Program-made: the position numbers and the translations under genes
The notes under the pieces: generated by a model
What the model was told of the DNA's origin: nothing
Databases searched by the model: none
Seen by the model: the letters and a program-made list of their open reading frames with translations, nothing else
Part shown: positions 34,455 to 41,277 of the stretch, piece by piece
Position numbering within the stretch: position 1 is the stretch's first letter
Layout: each line of letters opens with the position of its first letter
Origin: Oscillibacter valericigenes
Lineage (GTDB): Bacteria; Bacillota; Clostridia; Oscillospirales; Oscillospiraceae
DNA: 58,622 nucleotides
Reading direction: 5' to 3'
Assembly (NCBI RefSeq): GCF_021531435.1
Contig: NZ_JAFBIS010000016.1
Coordinates: 1-58,622, forward strand

Positions 34455-34478
34455 AAAACCGCCCTTTCGGGCGGTTTT
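34455..34478. terminator. Bidirectional terminator
   Basis: A 10-bp stem AAAACCGCCC/GGGCGGTTTT with TTTC loop. It separates the yfcE-like gene from the convergent gene stopping at 34479. Confidence 0.9.
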
Positions 34479-34772
34479 TTATTTCTTTTTCGGTGGGTAG
34501 GGAATGCGGTAGGGCTCCGTGCCCCGCTCCGCCAGCTTCTGCTCCAGCCAGGCGCGAATTTGCTCCACGCCCTCCTCCGTCCAGGGGAAGGTCTCTGTCT
34601 CCACGTCCTGGGCCAGCTCGAAGCTGGTATTCTCATACACCCAGACCTGGATGCTGCCGTCCTCCATCCAGCCGGTGCGCTGGAAGCGGTAGCGGAATGT
34701 GCCGATGCTGCCGGGATATACCGACGCCTTCGTGAAAAAGTTCATATTCAAAAAATCAAAATGACCGCTCAT
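34479..34772 (-). CDS. Hypothetical 97-residue protein
   Basis: The soluble-looking protein starts MSGHFDFLNMNFFTKASVYPGSIGTFRYRF and ends in a basic IPYPPKKK. Aromatic residues are frequent in the first half; the second half is an amphipathic helix (TEEGVEQIRAWLEQKLAER). GAGGA precedes the ATG by 6 bases and there is a good promoter. I do not recognise the family. Confidence 0.75.
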   Translation of the reverse strand: MSGHFDFLNMNFFTKASVYPGSIGTFRYRFQRTGWMEDGSIQVWVYENTSFELAQDVETETFPWTEEGVEQIRAWLEQKLAERGTEPYRIPYPPKKK

Positions 34773-34796
34773 CGCCGTTCCTCACTTTCCAGAGCC

Positions 34797-34825
34797 ATGA
34801 TACCAAATCCCGGGGCCGCTGTCAA
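34797..34825 (-). promoter_or_regulatory. Promoter of the 97-residue protein gene
   Basis: On the minus strand TTGACA (34820-34825), 17-base spacer, TATCAT (34797-34802). Confidence 0.82.
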
Positions 34826-34886
34826 ACCGCCGACTGCTTTTCCCGCGGACAGGGCATACTACCGCCAGTACAAAGGAGGCGGAAAC

Positions 34887-36305
34887 ATGGACTCTATCTG
34901 GACAAAAACAGCCGCCCTGCCGGAATTTCCCATGCTGGACGGCGACTATGAGGCGGATGTGGCGGTCATCGGCGGCGGGCTGGCGGGACTGCTCACCGCC
35001 AGCTTCCTACGGCGGGCCGGGGCCGAGGTGTCGGTCATCGAGGCGGACCGCGTCGGCGGCGGCCAGACCGCCGGCACCACCGCCAAGCTGACGGCCCAGC
35101 ACGGCCTGAAATACCAGCAGCTCACGGAGGACTTTGGCCCCGAGGCGGCGGGACAATACGCCCGGGCCAACCTCGCCGCCGTGGAGCGGCTGCGGCGACT
35201 GGTGCGGGAGTGGGACATCGACTGCGATTTCGAGGACTGCGACAGCTTTCTGTACACCGCCGGGGCGCCGGGGCCGCTGGAGCAGGAATATGACGTCTGC
35301 CGGGCGCTGGGAATGGACGTCTACCTGACCCACGACACGGAGCTGCCCTTCTCCGCCCTGGCCCTGGGCCTGCGGGACCAGGCCTGGTTCCATCCCCTGA
35401 AGCTGCTGGCGGCCCTGGCGGACGGCCTGACCATCTACGAGCACAGCCGGGTGCTGGATGTGGAGGAGGGCCGGGTCATGGTCGATGGCGGCAGCATCAC
35501 CGCCGAAACGGTCATTTTCACCTGCCACTATCCCTTTCTGAACGTGCCGGGATACTTCTTCGCCCGGCAGCACCAGGAGCGCAGCTACGTGCTGGCCCTG
35601 GAAGGGGCAAAGTTTATGAAGAACTGCTACCTGGGCGTGGAGGAAAACGGGCTGTCCTTCCGCTCCTGGGGAAACTACCTGCTTTTAGGCGGCGGCGCCC
35701 ACCGCACGGGAGACAACCGGGAGGGCGGACAGTACGAAATGCTCCGGCAGACGGCCCGGCGGTACTGGCCCCAGTGCCGGGAGGCCGCCGCCTGGTCCGC
35801 CCAGGACTGTATGCCCATGGACGGCGTGCCTTATATCGGACAGTACGCCGACAGCCGCCCGGACTGGCTGGTGGCCACCGGATTCCAGAAATGGGGCATG
35901 AGCTCCTCGGTGGTGGCGGCGGAGATTCTGAGCGCCATGGCCCTGGGGCAGACGCCTCCGGCGGACAGCGCCGTGTTCGCCCCTCACCGCTTCAAGGCGG
36001 GCGCTTCCACCCACCAGCTAGCGGAGGACGCCGCCTGCTCCATCAAGGGCCTGAGCAAGCGGTTTCTGGAGCCGGGACGCATCTCCGCCGGCCACATCCC
36101 ACCGGGGCACGGCGGCGTGGCGGAGGTGGACGGCGAAAAATTAGGCGTCTACCGGGATGAAAAGGGCGAGCTCCACACCGTCGTCCCCAAATGCCCCCAC
36201 ATGGGCTGCCAGCTGGAGTGGAACCCTGACGAGAAAAGCTGGGACTGCCCCTGCCACGGCTCCCGGTTCGACATCTACGGCCGCCTGCTGACCGGGCCCG
36301 CCTAG
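34887..36305 (+). CDS. FAD-dependent oxidoreductase with C-terminal Rieske [2Fe-2S] domain
   Basis: The 472-residue protein has an N-terminal DadA/glycine-oxidase-type FAD fold (ADVAVIGGGLAGLLTASFLRRAG, then GGGQTAGTTAKLTAQHG) and a second FAD-site segment DCMPMDGVPYIGQ. The C-terminal Rieske domain has cluster ligands CPHMGC and CPCHGS. AAAGGAGG lies 7 bases before the ATG. The electron route is likely amine or amino-acid oxidation passing electrons to the iron-sulfur centre; the substrate is unknown. The frame stops at TAG right after GRLLTGPA, and the next codons read TDLP then another TAG, so a few end residues may have been lost. Confidence 0.9.
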   Translation: MDSIWTKTAALPEFPMLDGDYEADVAVIGGGLAGLLTASFLRRAGAEVSVIEADRVGGGQTAGTTAKLTAQHGLKYQQLTEDFGPEAAGQYARANLAAVERLRRLVREWDIDCDFEDCDSFLYTAGAPGPLEQEYDVCRALGMDVYLTHDTELPFSALALGLRDQAWFHPLKLLAALADGLTIYEHSRVLDVEEGRVMVDGGSITAETVIFTCHYPFLNVPGYFFARQHQERSYVLALEGAKFMKNCYLGVEENGLSFRSWGNYLLLGGGAHRTGDNREGGQYEMLRQTARRYWPQCREAAAWSAQDCMPMDGVPYIGQYADSRPDWLVATGFQKWGMSSSVVAAEILSAMALGQTPPADSAVFAPHRFKAGASTHQLAEDAACSIKGLSKRFLEPGRISAGHIPPGHGGVAEVDGEKLGVYRDEKGELHTVVPKCPHMGCQLEWNPDEKSWDCPCHGSRFDIYGRLLTGPA

Positions 36306-36326
36306 ACCGACCTGCCATAGGCGTGA

Positions 36327-36358
36327 AGATCCCCGCGGCTGCCTGACCGCGGGGATCT
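36327..36358. terminator. 12-bp GC-rich hairpin after the Rieske oxidoreductase
   Basis: AGATCCCCGCGG pairs perfectly with CCGCGGGGATCT around an 8-base loop. No T-run follows on either strand, so it may be a 3' stabiliser or a weak terminator. Confidence 0.55.
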
Positions 36359-36405
36359 CCATAAGGAGTATGAAAAAGAGGTAGTTTATGGCTTTCCGAT
36401 CGCCA

Positions 36406-36423
36406 TTAGTTAGTATTAACTAA
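36406..36423. promoter_or_regulatory. Operator-like inverted repeat
   Basis: TTAGTTA-GTAT-TAACTAA is a perfect 7-bp inverted repeat with a 4-base centre, of the type bound by TetR- or similar dimeric repressors. It lies just downstream of a minus-strand promoter, at about +5 to +23. Confidence 0.6.
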
Positions 36424-36434
36424 CCTATGAATCG

Positions 36435-36463
36435 AGTTTAGCAGACGGAGTCGAAATTGTCAA
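36435..36463 (-). promoter_or_regulatory. Orphan promoter pointing away from any gene
   Basis: On the minus strand TTGACA (36458-36463), 17-base spacer, TAAACT (36435-36440). Downstream there is only the inverted repeat, a 6-codon open frame and the GC hairpin before the convergent oxidoreductase end. It may make a small RNA of about 100 nt. Confidence 0.6.
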
Positions 36464-36498
36464 GTGTTTTCACCGTATTTCTTCCTGTTCGGCCCCCA

Positions 36499-36527
36499 TT
36501 GCATCCCGGCGGAAAATGGCGTATACT
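36499..36527 (+). promoter_or_regulatory. Promoter of the second phosphodiesterase gene
   Basis: TTGCAT (36499-36504), 17-base spacer, TATACT (36522-36527), 27 bases before the start codon. Confidence 0.75.
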
Positions 36528-36553
36528 GCGTGTATTACAGAAAGGAGAACATT

Positions 36554-37021
36554 ATGAAGATCCTTGTCCTTTCGGATTCTCACGGAAATCTTTCCAATAT
36601 GCTGCAGGCGGTGGAACGGGAGTCTCCCCGGATGATCCTCCACCTGGGGGATTGCTGGCGGGACGGCGAACGGCTCCGCGACGCCTGCCCTGAAATCGAG
36701 TTTTATCAGGTGCCGGGCAACTGCGACTGCCGCCCGGAGGAACCGGCGGAACGGCTGCTGTTTCTTGAGGACAAGCGGGTCCTCATCTGCCACGGCCACA
36801 CCTACGGCGTAAAGCAGTCGCTGATCAGCGCCGGCTATGCGGCGGAGGAGCAGAACCTGGACTGCTTCCTGTTCGGCCATACCCACAAGCCCCTGGTGGA
36901 CATGCGGGGCAAAACGCTGTTCCTGAATCCCGGCAGCATCGGGGACTACCGCCGCCCCACTTACGGCGTGGTGACCATTGACCGGGGACGGTTGGATGGC
37001 CGGACCGCAGCCCTGGAATAA
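36554..37021 (+). CDS. YfcE/YsnB-type metallophosphoesterase
   Basis: The 155-residue protein has the full metal set: LSDSHGN (6-12), LHLGDCWRDG, VPGNCDC, ICHGHTYGV, FGHTHKP, and LNPGSIGDYR. It belongs to the short MJ0936/YsnB group of Mn2+ phosphodiesterases. AAAGGAG precedes the ATG. It is the shorter of the two such enzymes in this window; they share motifs but are clearly diverged. Confidence 0.93.
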   Translation: MKILVLSDSHGNLSNMLQAVERESPRMILHLGDCWRDGERLRDACPEIEFYQVPGNCDCRPEEPAERLLFLEDKRVLICHGHTYGVKQSLISAGYAAEEQNLDCFLFGHTHKPLVDMRGKTLFLNPGSIGDYRRPTYGVVTIDRGRLDGRTAALE

Positions 37022-37028
37022 GGGTCTC

Positions 37029-37057
37029 TTGCCAAATGGAAAAAAAGCGTTTATAAT
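37029..37057 (+). promoter_or_regulatory. Promoter of the membrane protein gene
   Basis: TTGCCA (37029-37034), 17-base spacer, perfect TATAAT (37052-37057). Confidence 0.82.
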
Positions 37058-37094
37058 AGATTCGGTTTTATATCCAGCGGATAAGGAGGTATTT

Positions 37095-37580
37095 ATGGAT
37101 ATTCTTTCAAAAGCTCCCTATTTCTTCGGTGCTGCCGCCGGAGGCTTTATCGTCATGGCCTGCGTGGGCGTTCAGGCGTTGGTCGCCCTGTTCTCCTCCA
37201 TCCCCCTGGCCAAACGCCGCCGCCGGGAAAATCCGGCATTTGACCTGGGCAAGGCTTACCGGCGCATCGTGATGGTGATCATCATGGTCGCGCTTCTGGT
37301 GGGGGTCATCAGCGCCGTGGTCATCCACTTTACATCCACCGCCCCCACGGTGGGCTATCTGTTCGGCATGATCGTGGCCTTTCTCTGCTGCCTCCAGCGG
37401 ATGACGCCCAACAACGAGCAGAATCAGAAAAACTTCGATGAAGCCTATGCGGACTGCTATCCCTTTGTCCCGAAGGCTCCCCAGGCGCCGGCTGAGACGG
37501 CGGCGGAGCAGATCGAGGCCCCGGCGGAGCAGCCCGGACCCGAAGAAGCACAGCCGGAAAACGGCGGCGGGGAACTGTAA
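37095..37580 (+). CDS. Hypothetical membrane protein with acidic tail
   Basis: The 161-residue protein has about three hydrophobic segments (FFGAAAGGFIVMACVGVQALVALF, IVMVIIMVALLVGVISAVVIHF, VGYLFGMIVAFLCCLQRM). A basic loop KRRRREN lies between the first two, and the soluble Pro/Ala/Glu-rich tail starts near residue 115. AAGGAGG precedes the ATG. I do not recognise the family; it is a single-gene transcript. Confidence 0.75.
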   Translation: MDILSKAPYFFGAAAGGFIVMACVGVQALVALFSSIPLAKRRRRENPAFDLGKAYRRIVMVIIMVALLVGVISAVVIHFTSTAPTVGYLFGMIVAFLCCLQRMTPNNEQNQKNFDEAYADCYPFVPKAPQAPAETAAEQIEAPAEQPGPEEAQPENGGGEL

Positions 37581-37591
37581 TAAGCCCAATC

Positions 37592-37625
37592 AAAAATCCC
37601 GGAACGAAATGTTCCGGGATTTTTT
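37592..37625. terminator. Bidirectional terminator
   Basis: A 14-bp stem (37592-37605 with 37611-37624), GAAAT loop and T/A runs. It serves the membrane protein gene and the convergent iscU. Confidence 0.92.
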
Positions 37626-37629
37626 TGCC

Positions 37630-38076
37630 TTATTCGTGCTCCTGGTGACAGGTGTCGCAGTGGCCGTCACACTCCCGCAGCTCATCGCCGTAAGGGATGT
37701 TGTTCTTGTCATAATAGTCCCGGACGGCGGCCCGCACGGCCTCCTCCGCCAGAACGGAGCAGTGGATCTTATGGGCGGGCAGGCCGTCCAGCGCCTCCAC
37801 CACCGCCTTATTGCTGAGGGTCAGGGCCTCGCTGATGGGCTTGCCCTTAATGAGCTCCGTGGCCATGGAACTAGTGGCGATGGCGCTGCCGCAGCCAAAG
37901 GTGTTGAACTTCACATCGGTGATGGTCTGGGTGTCGTGGTCCACCTTGATATACATGCGCATGATGTCGCCGCACTTGGCGTTGCCCACCTCGCCGATAC
38001 CGTCGGCGTCATCCATCTTGCCCACGTTCCGGGGATGCTGGAAATGATCCATCACTTTATCACTGTACAATGCCAT
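37630..38076 (-). CDS. iscU: Iron-sulfur cluster scaffold IscU/NifU N-terminal type
   Basis: IscU holds the nascent [2Fe-2S] cluster for transfer to target proteins. The 148-residue protein has the three cluster cysteines in GNAKCGD (Cys35), TFGCGSA (Cys62) and HCSVLAEEA (Cys106). The tail adds CDGHCDTCHQEHE, an extra Cys/His cluster seen in some clostridial members. It follows the cysteine desulfurase gene by 16 bases in one operon. Confidence 0.95.
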   Translation of the reverse strand: MALYSDKVMDHFQHPRNVGKMDDADGIGEVGNAKCGDIMRMYIKVDHDTQTITDVKFNTFGCGSAIATSSMATELIKGKPISEALTLSNKAVVEALDGLPAHKIHCSVLAEEAVRAAVRDYYDKNNIPYGDELRECDGHCDTCHQEHE

Positions 38077-38092
38077 GCTTTCATGACTCCTT

Positions 38093-39280
38093 TCAAATCA
38101 GATGGGGACGCTGGCCCTTTTCCAGCTCGTCCCAGACCGGAGAAATATTCCGCAGATAGGACACCACTTCGGGTACTTCTTGTAAGATATAGTCGATCTC
38201 CGCCTCCGTGTTGTACTCGCTGAAGCTCAGCCGCAGGGAGCCGTGGGCCACCTCATGGGGCCGGCCCAGGGCCAGCAGCACATGGCTGGGGTCCAGGGAG
38301 CCGGAGGTGCAGGCGCTGCCGGAGGACGCCGCGATGCCCTTGGCGTCCAGGAGCAGCAGCAGGGATTCGCCCTCGATGCCCTCGAAGCAGACATTGACGT
38401 TGCCGGGCAGTCGGCGCTTGGCGTCACCGTTCAGCACCGTATGGGGAATGGCGGTCAGGCCCGCGATCAGCTTATCCCGCAGCGGGATCAGGTGCGCGGC
38501 GTTTTTCTCCATATTGGCGCAGGCTTCCTCAAAGGCCGCCGCCGCGCCGCAGATGCCGGGGATGTTCTCCGTACCGGCCCGCTTGCCCCGCTCCTGGGCG
38601 CCGCCGTGGATGACGTTGGTCAGGGCGATGCCCCGGCGGGCGTACAGCACGCCTACGCCCTTGGGCCCGTGGAACTTGTGGGCGGAGAGGGACAGCATGT
38701 CGATGTGCATAGCCTGCACGTCGATGGGCAGGTGGCCCGCCGCCTGGACGGCGTCGGTATGGAACAGGACGCCCGCCTCATGGCACACCGCGCCGATCTC
38801 CGGGATGGGCTGGATGGTGCCGATCTCATTGTTGGCGAACATCACCGACACCAGGCAGGTGTCCGGCCGGATGGCATCCTTCACCTGCTCCGCCGTCACC
38901 ACGCCGTCAGGCGGGATGTCCAGCAGGGTGACCTCATAGCCCTCCTTCTCCAGCGCCTGGAGGGTGTGGAGAATGGCGTGGTGCTCGAACTTGGTGGAGA
39001 TGATGTGCTTCTTCCCTTTCCGGGCGCCCAGGAGGGCGGCGGAGCGGAGGGCCTGGTTATCGGCCTCGCTGCCGCCGGAGGTGAAGGTGATCTCCCGGGG
39101 GTCGGCGTTCAAATACTTGGCAAAGGTCTCACGGGCCGCCGCCAGTTTCTCCGCCGCCCGCTGACCGGGGGTGTGCAGACTGGAAGGGTTGCCGTAGATC
39201 TCCTGAAAACAGGGCATCATCGCGGCCAGGGCCGCATCGCTGACAGCGGTGGTGGCCGCGTTGTCCGCATAGACGTTCAT
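38093..39280 (-). CDS. iscS: Cysteine desulfurase (IscS/NifS)
   Basis: This PLP enzyme takes sulfur from cysteine for iron-sulfur clusters and thio-modified tRNAs. The 395-residue protein has VYADNAATTAVS, TSGGSEADNQAL, the PLP lysine in SLSAHKFHGPKGVG, RAGTENIPG and the persulfide loop SSGSACTSGS of the NifS-like short-loop class. No IscR-type regulator lies next to it. It pairs with iscU downstream. Confidence 0.96.
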   Translation of the reverse strand: MNVYADNAATTAVSDAALAAMMPCFQEIYGNPSSLHTPGQRAAEKLAAARETFAKYLNADPREITFTSGGSEADNQALRSAALLGARKGKKHIISTKFEHHAILHTLQALEKEGYEVTLLDIPPDGVVTAEQVKDAIRPDTCLVSVMFANNEIGTIQPIPEIGAVCHEAGVLFHTDAVQAAGHLPIDVQAMHIDMLSLSAHKFHGPKGVGVLYARRGIALTNVIHGGAQERGKRAGTENIPGICGAAAAFEEACANMEKNAAHLIPLRDKLIAGLTAIPHTVLNGDAKRRLPGNVNVCFEGIEGESLLLLLDAKGIAASSGSACTSGSLDPSHVLLALGRPHEVAHGSLRLSFSEYNTEAEIDYILQEVPEVVSYLRNISPVWDELEKGQRPHLI

Positions 39281-39317
39281 GGTATTCCTCCATTTCCTAT
39301 CTTTTTACTATGATATA

Positions 39318-39346
39318 GAGATACCATATTATTTCCCATTTGTCAA
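39318..39346 (-). promoter_or_regulatory. Promoter of iscS-iscU
   Basis: On the minus strand a perfect TTGACA (39341-39346), 17 bases, then TATCTC (39318-39323). The poor -10 suggests that an activator or alternative spacing is used. Confidence 0.5.
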
Positions 39347-39360
39347 GTAGGATATATTTA

Positions 39361-39479
39361 TAAAACGCCTGCATCAGCAGGCGTTTTATAAACATTCGAT
39401 TTCACACGAGGGGACTGCCGCCCCCTCGTACTCCCCCTGCAAGCTGAAAAAACACGCCGCAAAAGTGCGGCGTGTTTTT
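39361..39479. terminator. Group of three hairpins between iscS and the Dabb gene
   Basis: There is a 12-bp stem at 39361-39388, a CGAGGGG/CCCCTCG hairpin near 39406-39428, and a 13-bp stem at 39448-39479 with A and T runs. The last is the terminator of the minus-strand Dabb gene. The first two have no obvious owner. Confidence 0.65.
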
Positions 39480-39480
39480 G

Positions 39481-39762
39481 TTAAAACTCGTAATCCACGG
39501 CCACCCGGTCGGTCCGGATGGATTTACACAGGGCGGAGACCGCCTTGTGGCGGGGGTCGTTTTTGTATGTATCCAGAGCCTCCAGGCTCTCGAACTCGCT
39601 GACCAGGACGGCGTCGTAGTTCCCCTCCCCCACGTTTACCGCCACCTCGGACTTCAACAGCTGGGGGATGACGCCCTGGAGGGAGCGCAGGCCGTCCAGA
39701 AACTGCTTCTGCTCCGCCTCCGTGCCGGGGCGGAATTTCCACATGACGATATGGCGGATCAT
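39481..39762 (-). CDS. Dabb-family stress-responsive alpha/beta-barrel protein
   Basis: The 93-residue protein matches the Dabb (stress responsive A/B barrel) family: IRHIVMWKFRPGTEAEQ at the start, VAVNVGEGNYDAVLVSEFESLEALDTYKNDPRHKAVSAL in the second half. Such proteins form small dimeric barrels of mostly unknown function. It begins one base after the aminotransferase stop and is probably co-transcribed from the T-box promoter. Confidence 0.9.
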   Translation of the reverse strand: MIRHIVMWKFRPGTEAEQKQFLDGLRSLQGVIPQLLKSEVAVNVGEGNYDAVLVSEFESLEALDTYKNDPRHKAVSALCKSIRTDRVAVDYEF

Positions 39763-39763
39763 C

Positions 39764-40966
39764 TCAACCCTCCCGTCTGGCGTTGTACGCCGCGATGCCC
39801 AGGCCCAGCAGCTCCACGGAGCGGCGCAGCTCCGCGGGGTTGGTCACATAGGCGATGCGAATTTCATTGCGGCCCTTGCCGGGGGTGGCGTAGAAGCCCT
39901 CGCCGGGGGCGTACATGACGGTCTCGCCGTGGTCCTCGAACTCCTCCAGCAGGAAATACTGGAGCTTTTCCGCGTCGTCCACCGGCAACGTGACCATCAG
40001 ATAGAAGGCGCCCTCCGGGGAGTTGAACTGCACACCGGGGATCTTGCTGAGGCCCTCCACCACGGCGTCACGGCGGCGCTGGTACTCCGCCCGCAGGTCC
40101 TCGTAATAGGCCGGGGTCATGGAGCGGTACAGGGCGGCGGCGCCCACCTGGTCCAGGGTGGCGGCGCACAGGCGGCCCTGGCAGATCTTCATGGCGTGGG
40201 CCATCAGCTCCTTGTTGCGGGAGACCACCACGCCCACCCGGGAGCCGGTGGCGGAGAACCGCTTGGACACGGAATCCACCACGATGACGTTTTCCGCCGC
40301 GTCGGTGTACTCCAGCATGGAGGACGGCTTCTCGCCGCCGTAGACCAGCTCCCGGTAGACCTCGTCGCTGACCAGGAACAGGTCATGCTCTTTGGCAATA
40401 TCCGCCATGAGCCGCCGCTCCTCCGGCCGCAGGACCACGCCGGTAGGGTTGCCCGGGTTGGTCATCAGGATGGCCCGGGTATGCTCGTTGATGAGGGGTT
40501 CGATCTTTTCCCGGCTGGCGAAGCGGTAGCCCTCCTCGGGAGAGGTGGGGATGGGCCGGATCGCGGCGCCGGTGACACGGACAAAGGTGTCGTAATTGGG
40601 GTAATAGGGCTCGGCCACCAGCACCTCGTCCCCCTCATCCAGGATGCAGGAGAAGATGATCTGGAGGGCCTCGCTGCCGCCGTAGGTGGCCAGAATATCG
40701 TCACAGGAGATGGGGTAGCCCATACCCGTGTAATAATCCCGGACAGCCTCCACATAGCTCCCGACACCGGGAGAGGGGGCATACGCCAGAACAGATTCTC
40801 CAAAGCTCTGAATGGCATCAAAGAACGCCCGGGGCGTCTCGATGTCCGGCTGGCCGATATTCAAATGCAGGACCTTCCGGCCCTTTGCCTCCGCCGCCAC
40901 CACATAGGGATGGAATTTGCGAATGGGAGAGAGGCTGCAGGCCTCGATTTTACGGGAAAATTTCAT
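39764..40966 (-). CDS. Class I PLP aminotransferase, T-box controlled
   Basis: The 400-residue protein has the class I/II fold: VLHLNIGQPDIETP, LAYAPSPGVGSY, TYGGSEALQ, TNPGNPTGVV, DEVYRELVYGG and the PLP lysine in DSVSKRFSATGSRVG, with the substrate carboxylate Arg near the end (RIAYVT). The ATG follows GGAGG; a longer in-frame form would begin inside the leader. The leader is a T-box whose likely specifier codon is GCC (Ala), so it may be an alanine-forming aminotransferase. The amino donor is unknown. Confidence 0.9.
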   Translation of the reverse strand: MKFSRKIEACSLSPIRKFHPYVVAAEAKGRKVLHLNIGQPDIETPRAFFDAIQSFGESVLAYAPSPGVGSYVEAVRDYYTGMGYPISCDDILATYGGSEALQIIFSCILDEGDEVLVAEPYYPNYDTFVRVTGAAIRPIPTSPEEGYRFASREKIEPLINEHTRAILMTNPGNPTGVVLRPEERRLMADIAKEHDLFLVSDEVYRELVYGGEKPSSMLEYTDAAENVIVVDSVSKRFSATGSRVGVVVSRNKELMAHAMKICQGRLCAATLDQVGAAALYRSMTPAYYEDLRAEYQRRRDAVVEGLSKIPGVQFNSPEGAFYLMVTLPVDDAEKLQYFLLEEFEDHGETVMYAPGEGFYATPGKGRNEIRIAYVTNPAELRRSVELLGLGIAAYNARREG

Positions 40967-40995
40967 ATGGAAAGCCTCCTTGAGACAATGATTCA

Positions 40996-41225
40996 AATAA
41001 AAACGCCCCTGACACCTGTCAGGGGCGAATATGTATCCGCGGTACCACCCTGATCTGTCCTCCGCTTTGGGGACATCTCACGTCATCCGGTAACGGGGAT
41101 GGATCGTTCCGCTCCTCACGGACGCTCCGAAGTGGCTGCTTCCCGGCGTGGGCTGAGGGTTTGCACTGTTTCCCTCTCACTGTGAGCCGGTTTCAGGAAG
41201 CTGGCTTCATCATCGCTTTATAGTA
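40996..41225 (-). ncRNA. T-box leader, probable alanine specifier
   Basis: On the minus strand the canonical T-box AGGGTGGTACCGCGG (complement at 41037-41051) is followed by a terminator: 11-bp stem 41004-41014 with 41017-41027, then TTTTT. Upstream is a stem I with an apical GAGGG/CCCTC hairpin. The 3' side reads GCA-GCC-A-CTTC-GGAGC, and GAAG near the 5' end pairs with CTTC. By the usual order (GAA, specifier, purine, lower stem), the specifier is GCC, alanine; here GAA is replaced by GCA, so this is a best reading, not certain. Confidence 0.88.
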
Positions 41226-41231
41226 TGCACC

Positions 41232-41259
41232 ATTATAGCGGTTTCAAAATTTTTGTCAA
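41232..41259 (-). promoter_or_regulatory. Promoter of the T-box aminotransferase operon
   Basis: On the minus strand TTGACA (41254-41259), 16-base spacer, TATAAT (41232-41237). Confidence 0.85.
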
Positions 41260-41277
41260 GCCCGGCAGTACGAAATT

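Noticed and set aside
36141..36362. A 73-codon minus-strand frame downstream of the orphan promoter
   Set aside because: It is the antisense of the Rieske domain end, has no ribosome site and has a composition typical of a shadow frame.
41100..41160. GGAAGCAGCC motif, reminiscent of the SRP RNA tip loop
   Set aside because: It lies inside the stem I region of the T-box leader, between the promoter and a canonical T-box sequence. The flanking SRP helix pairing is missing.
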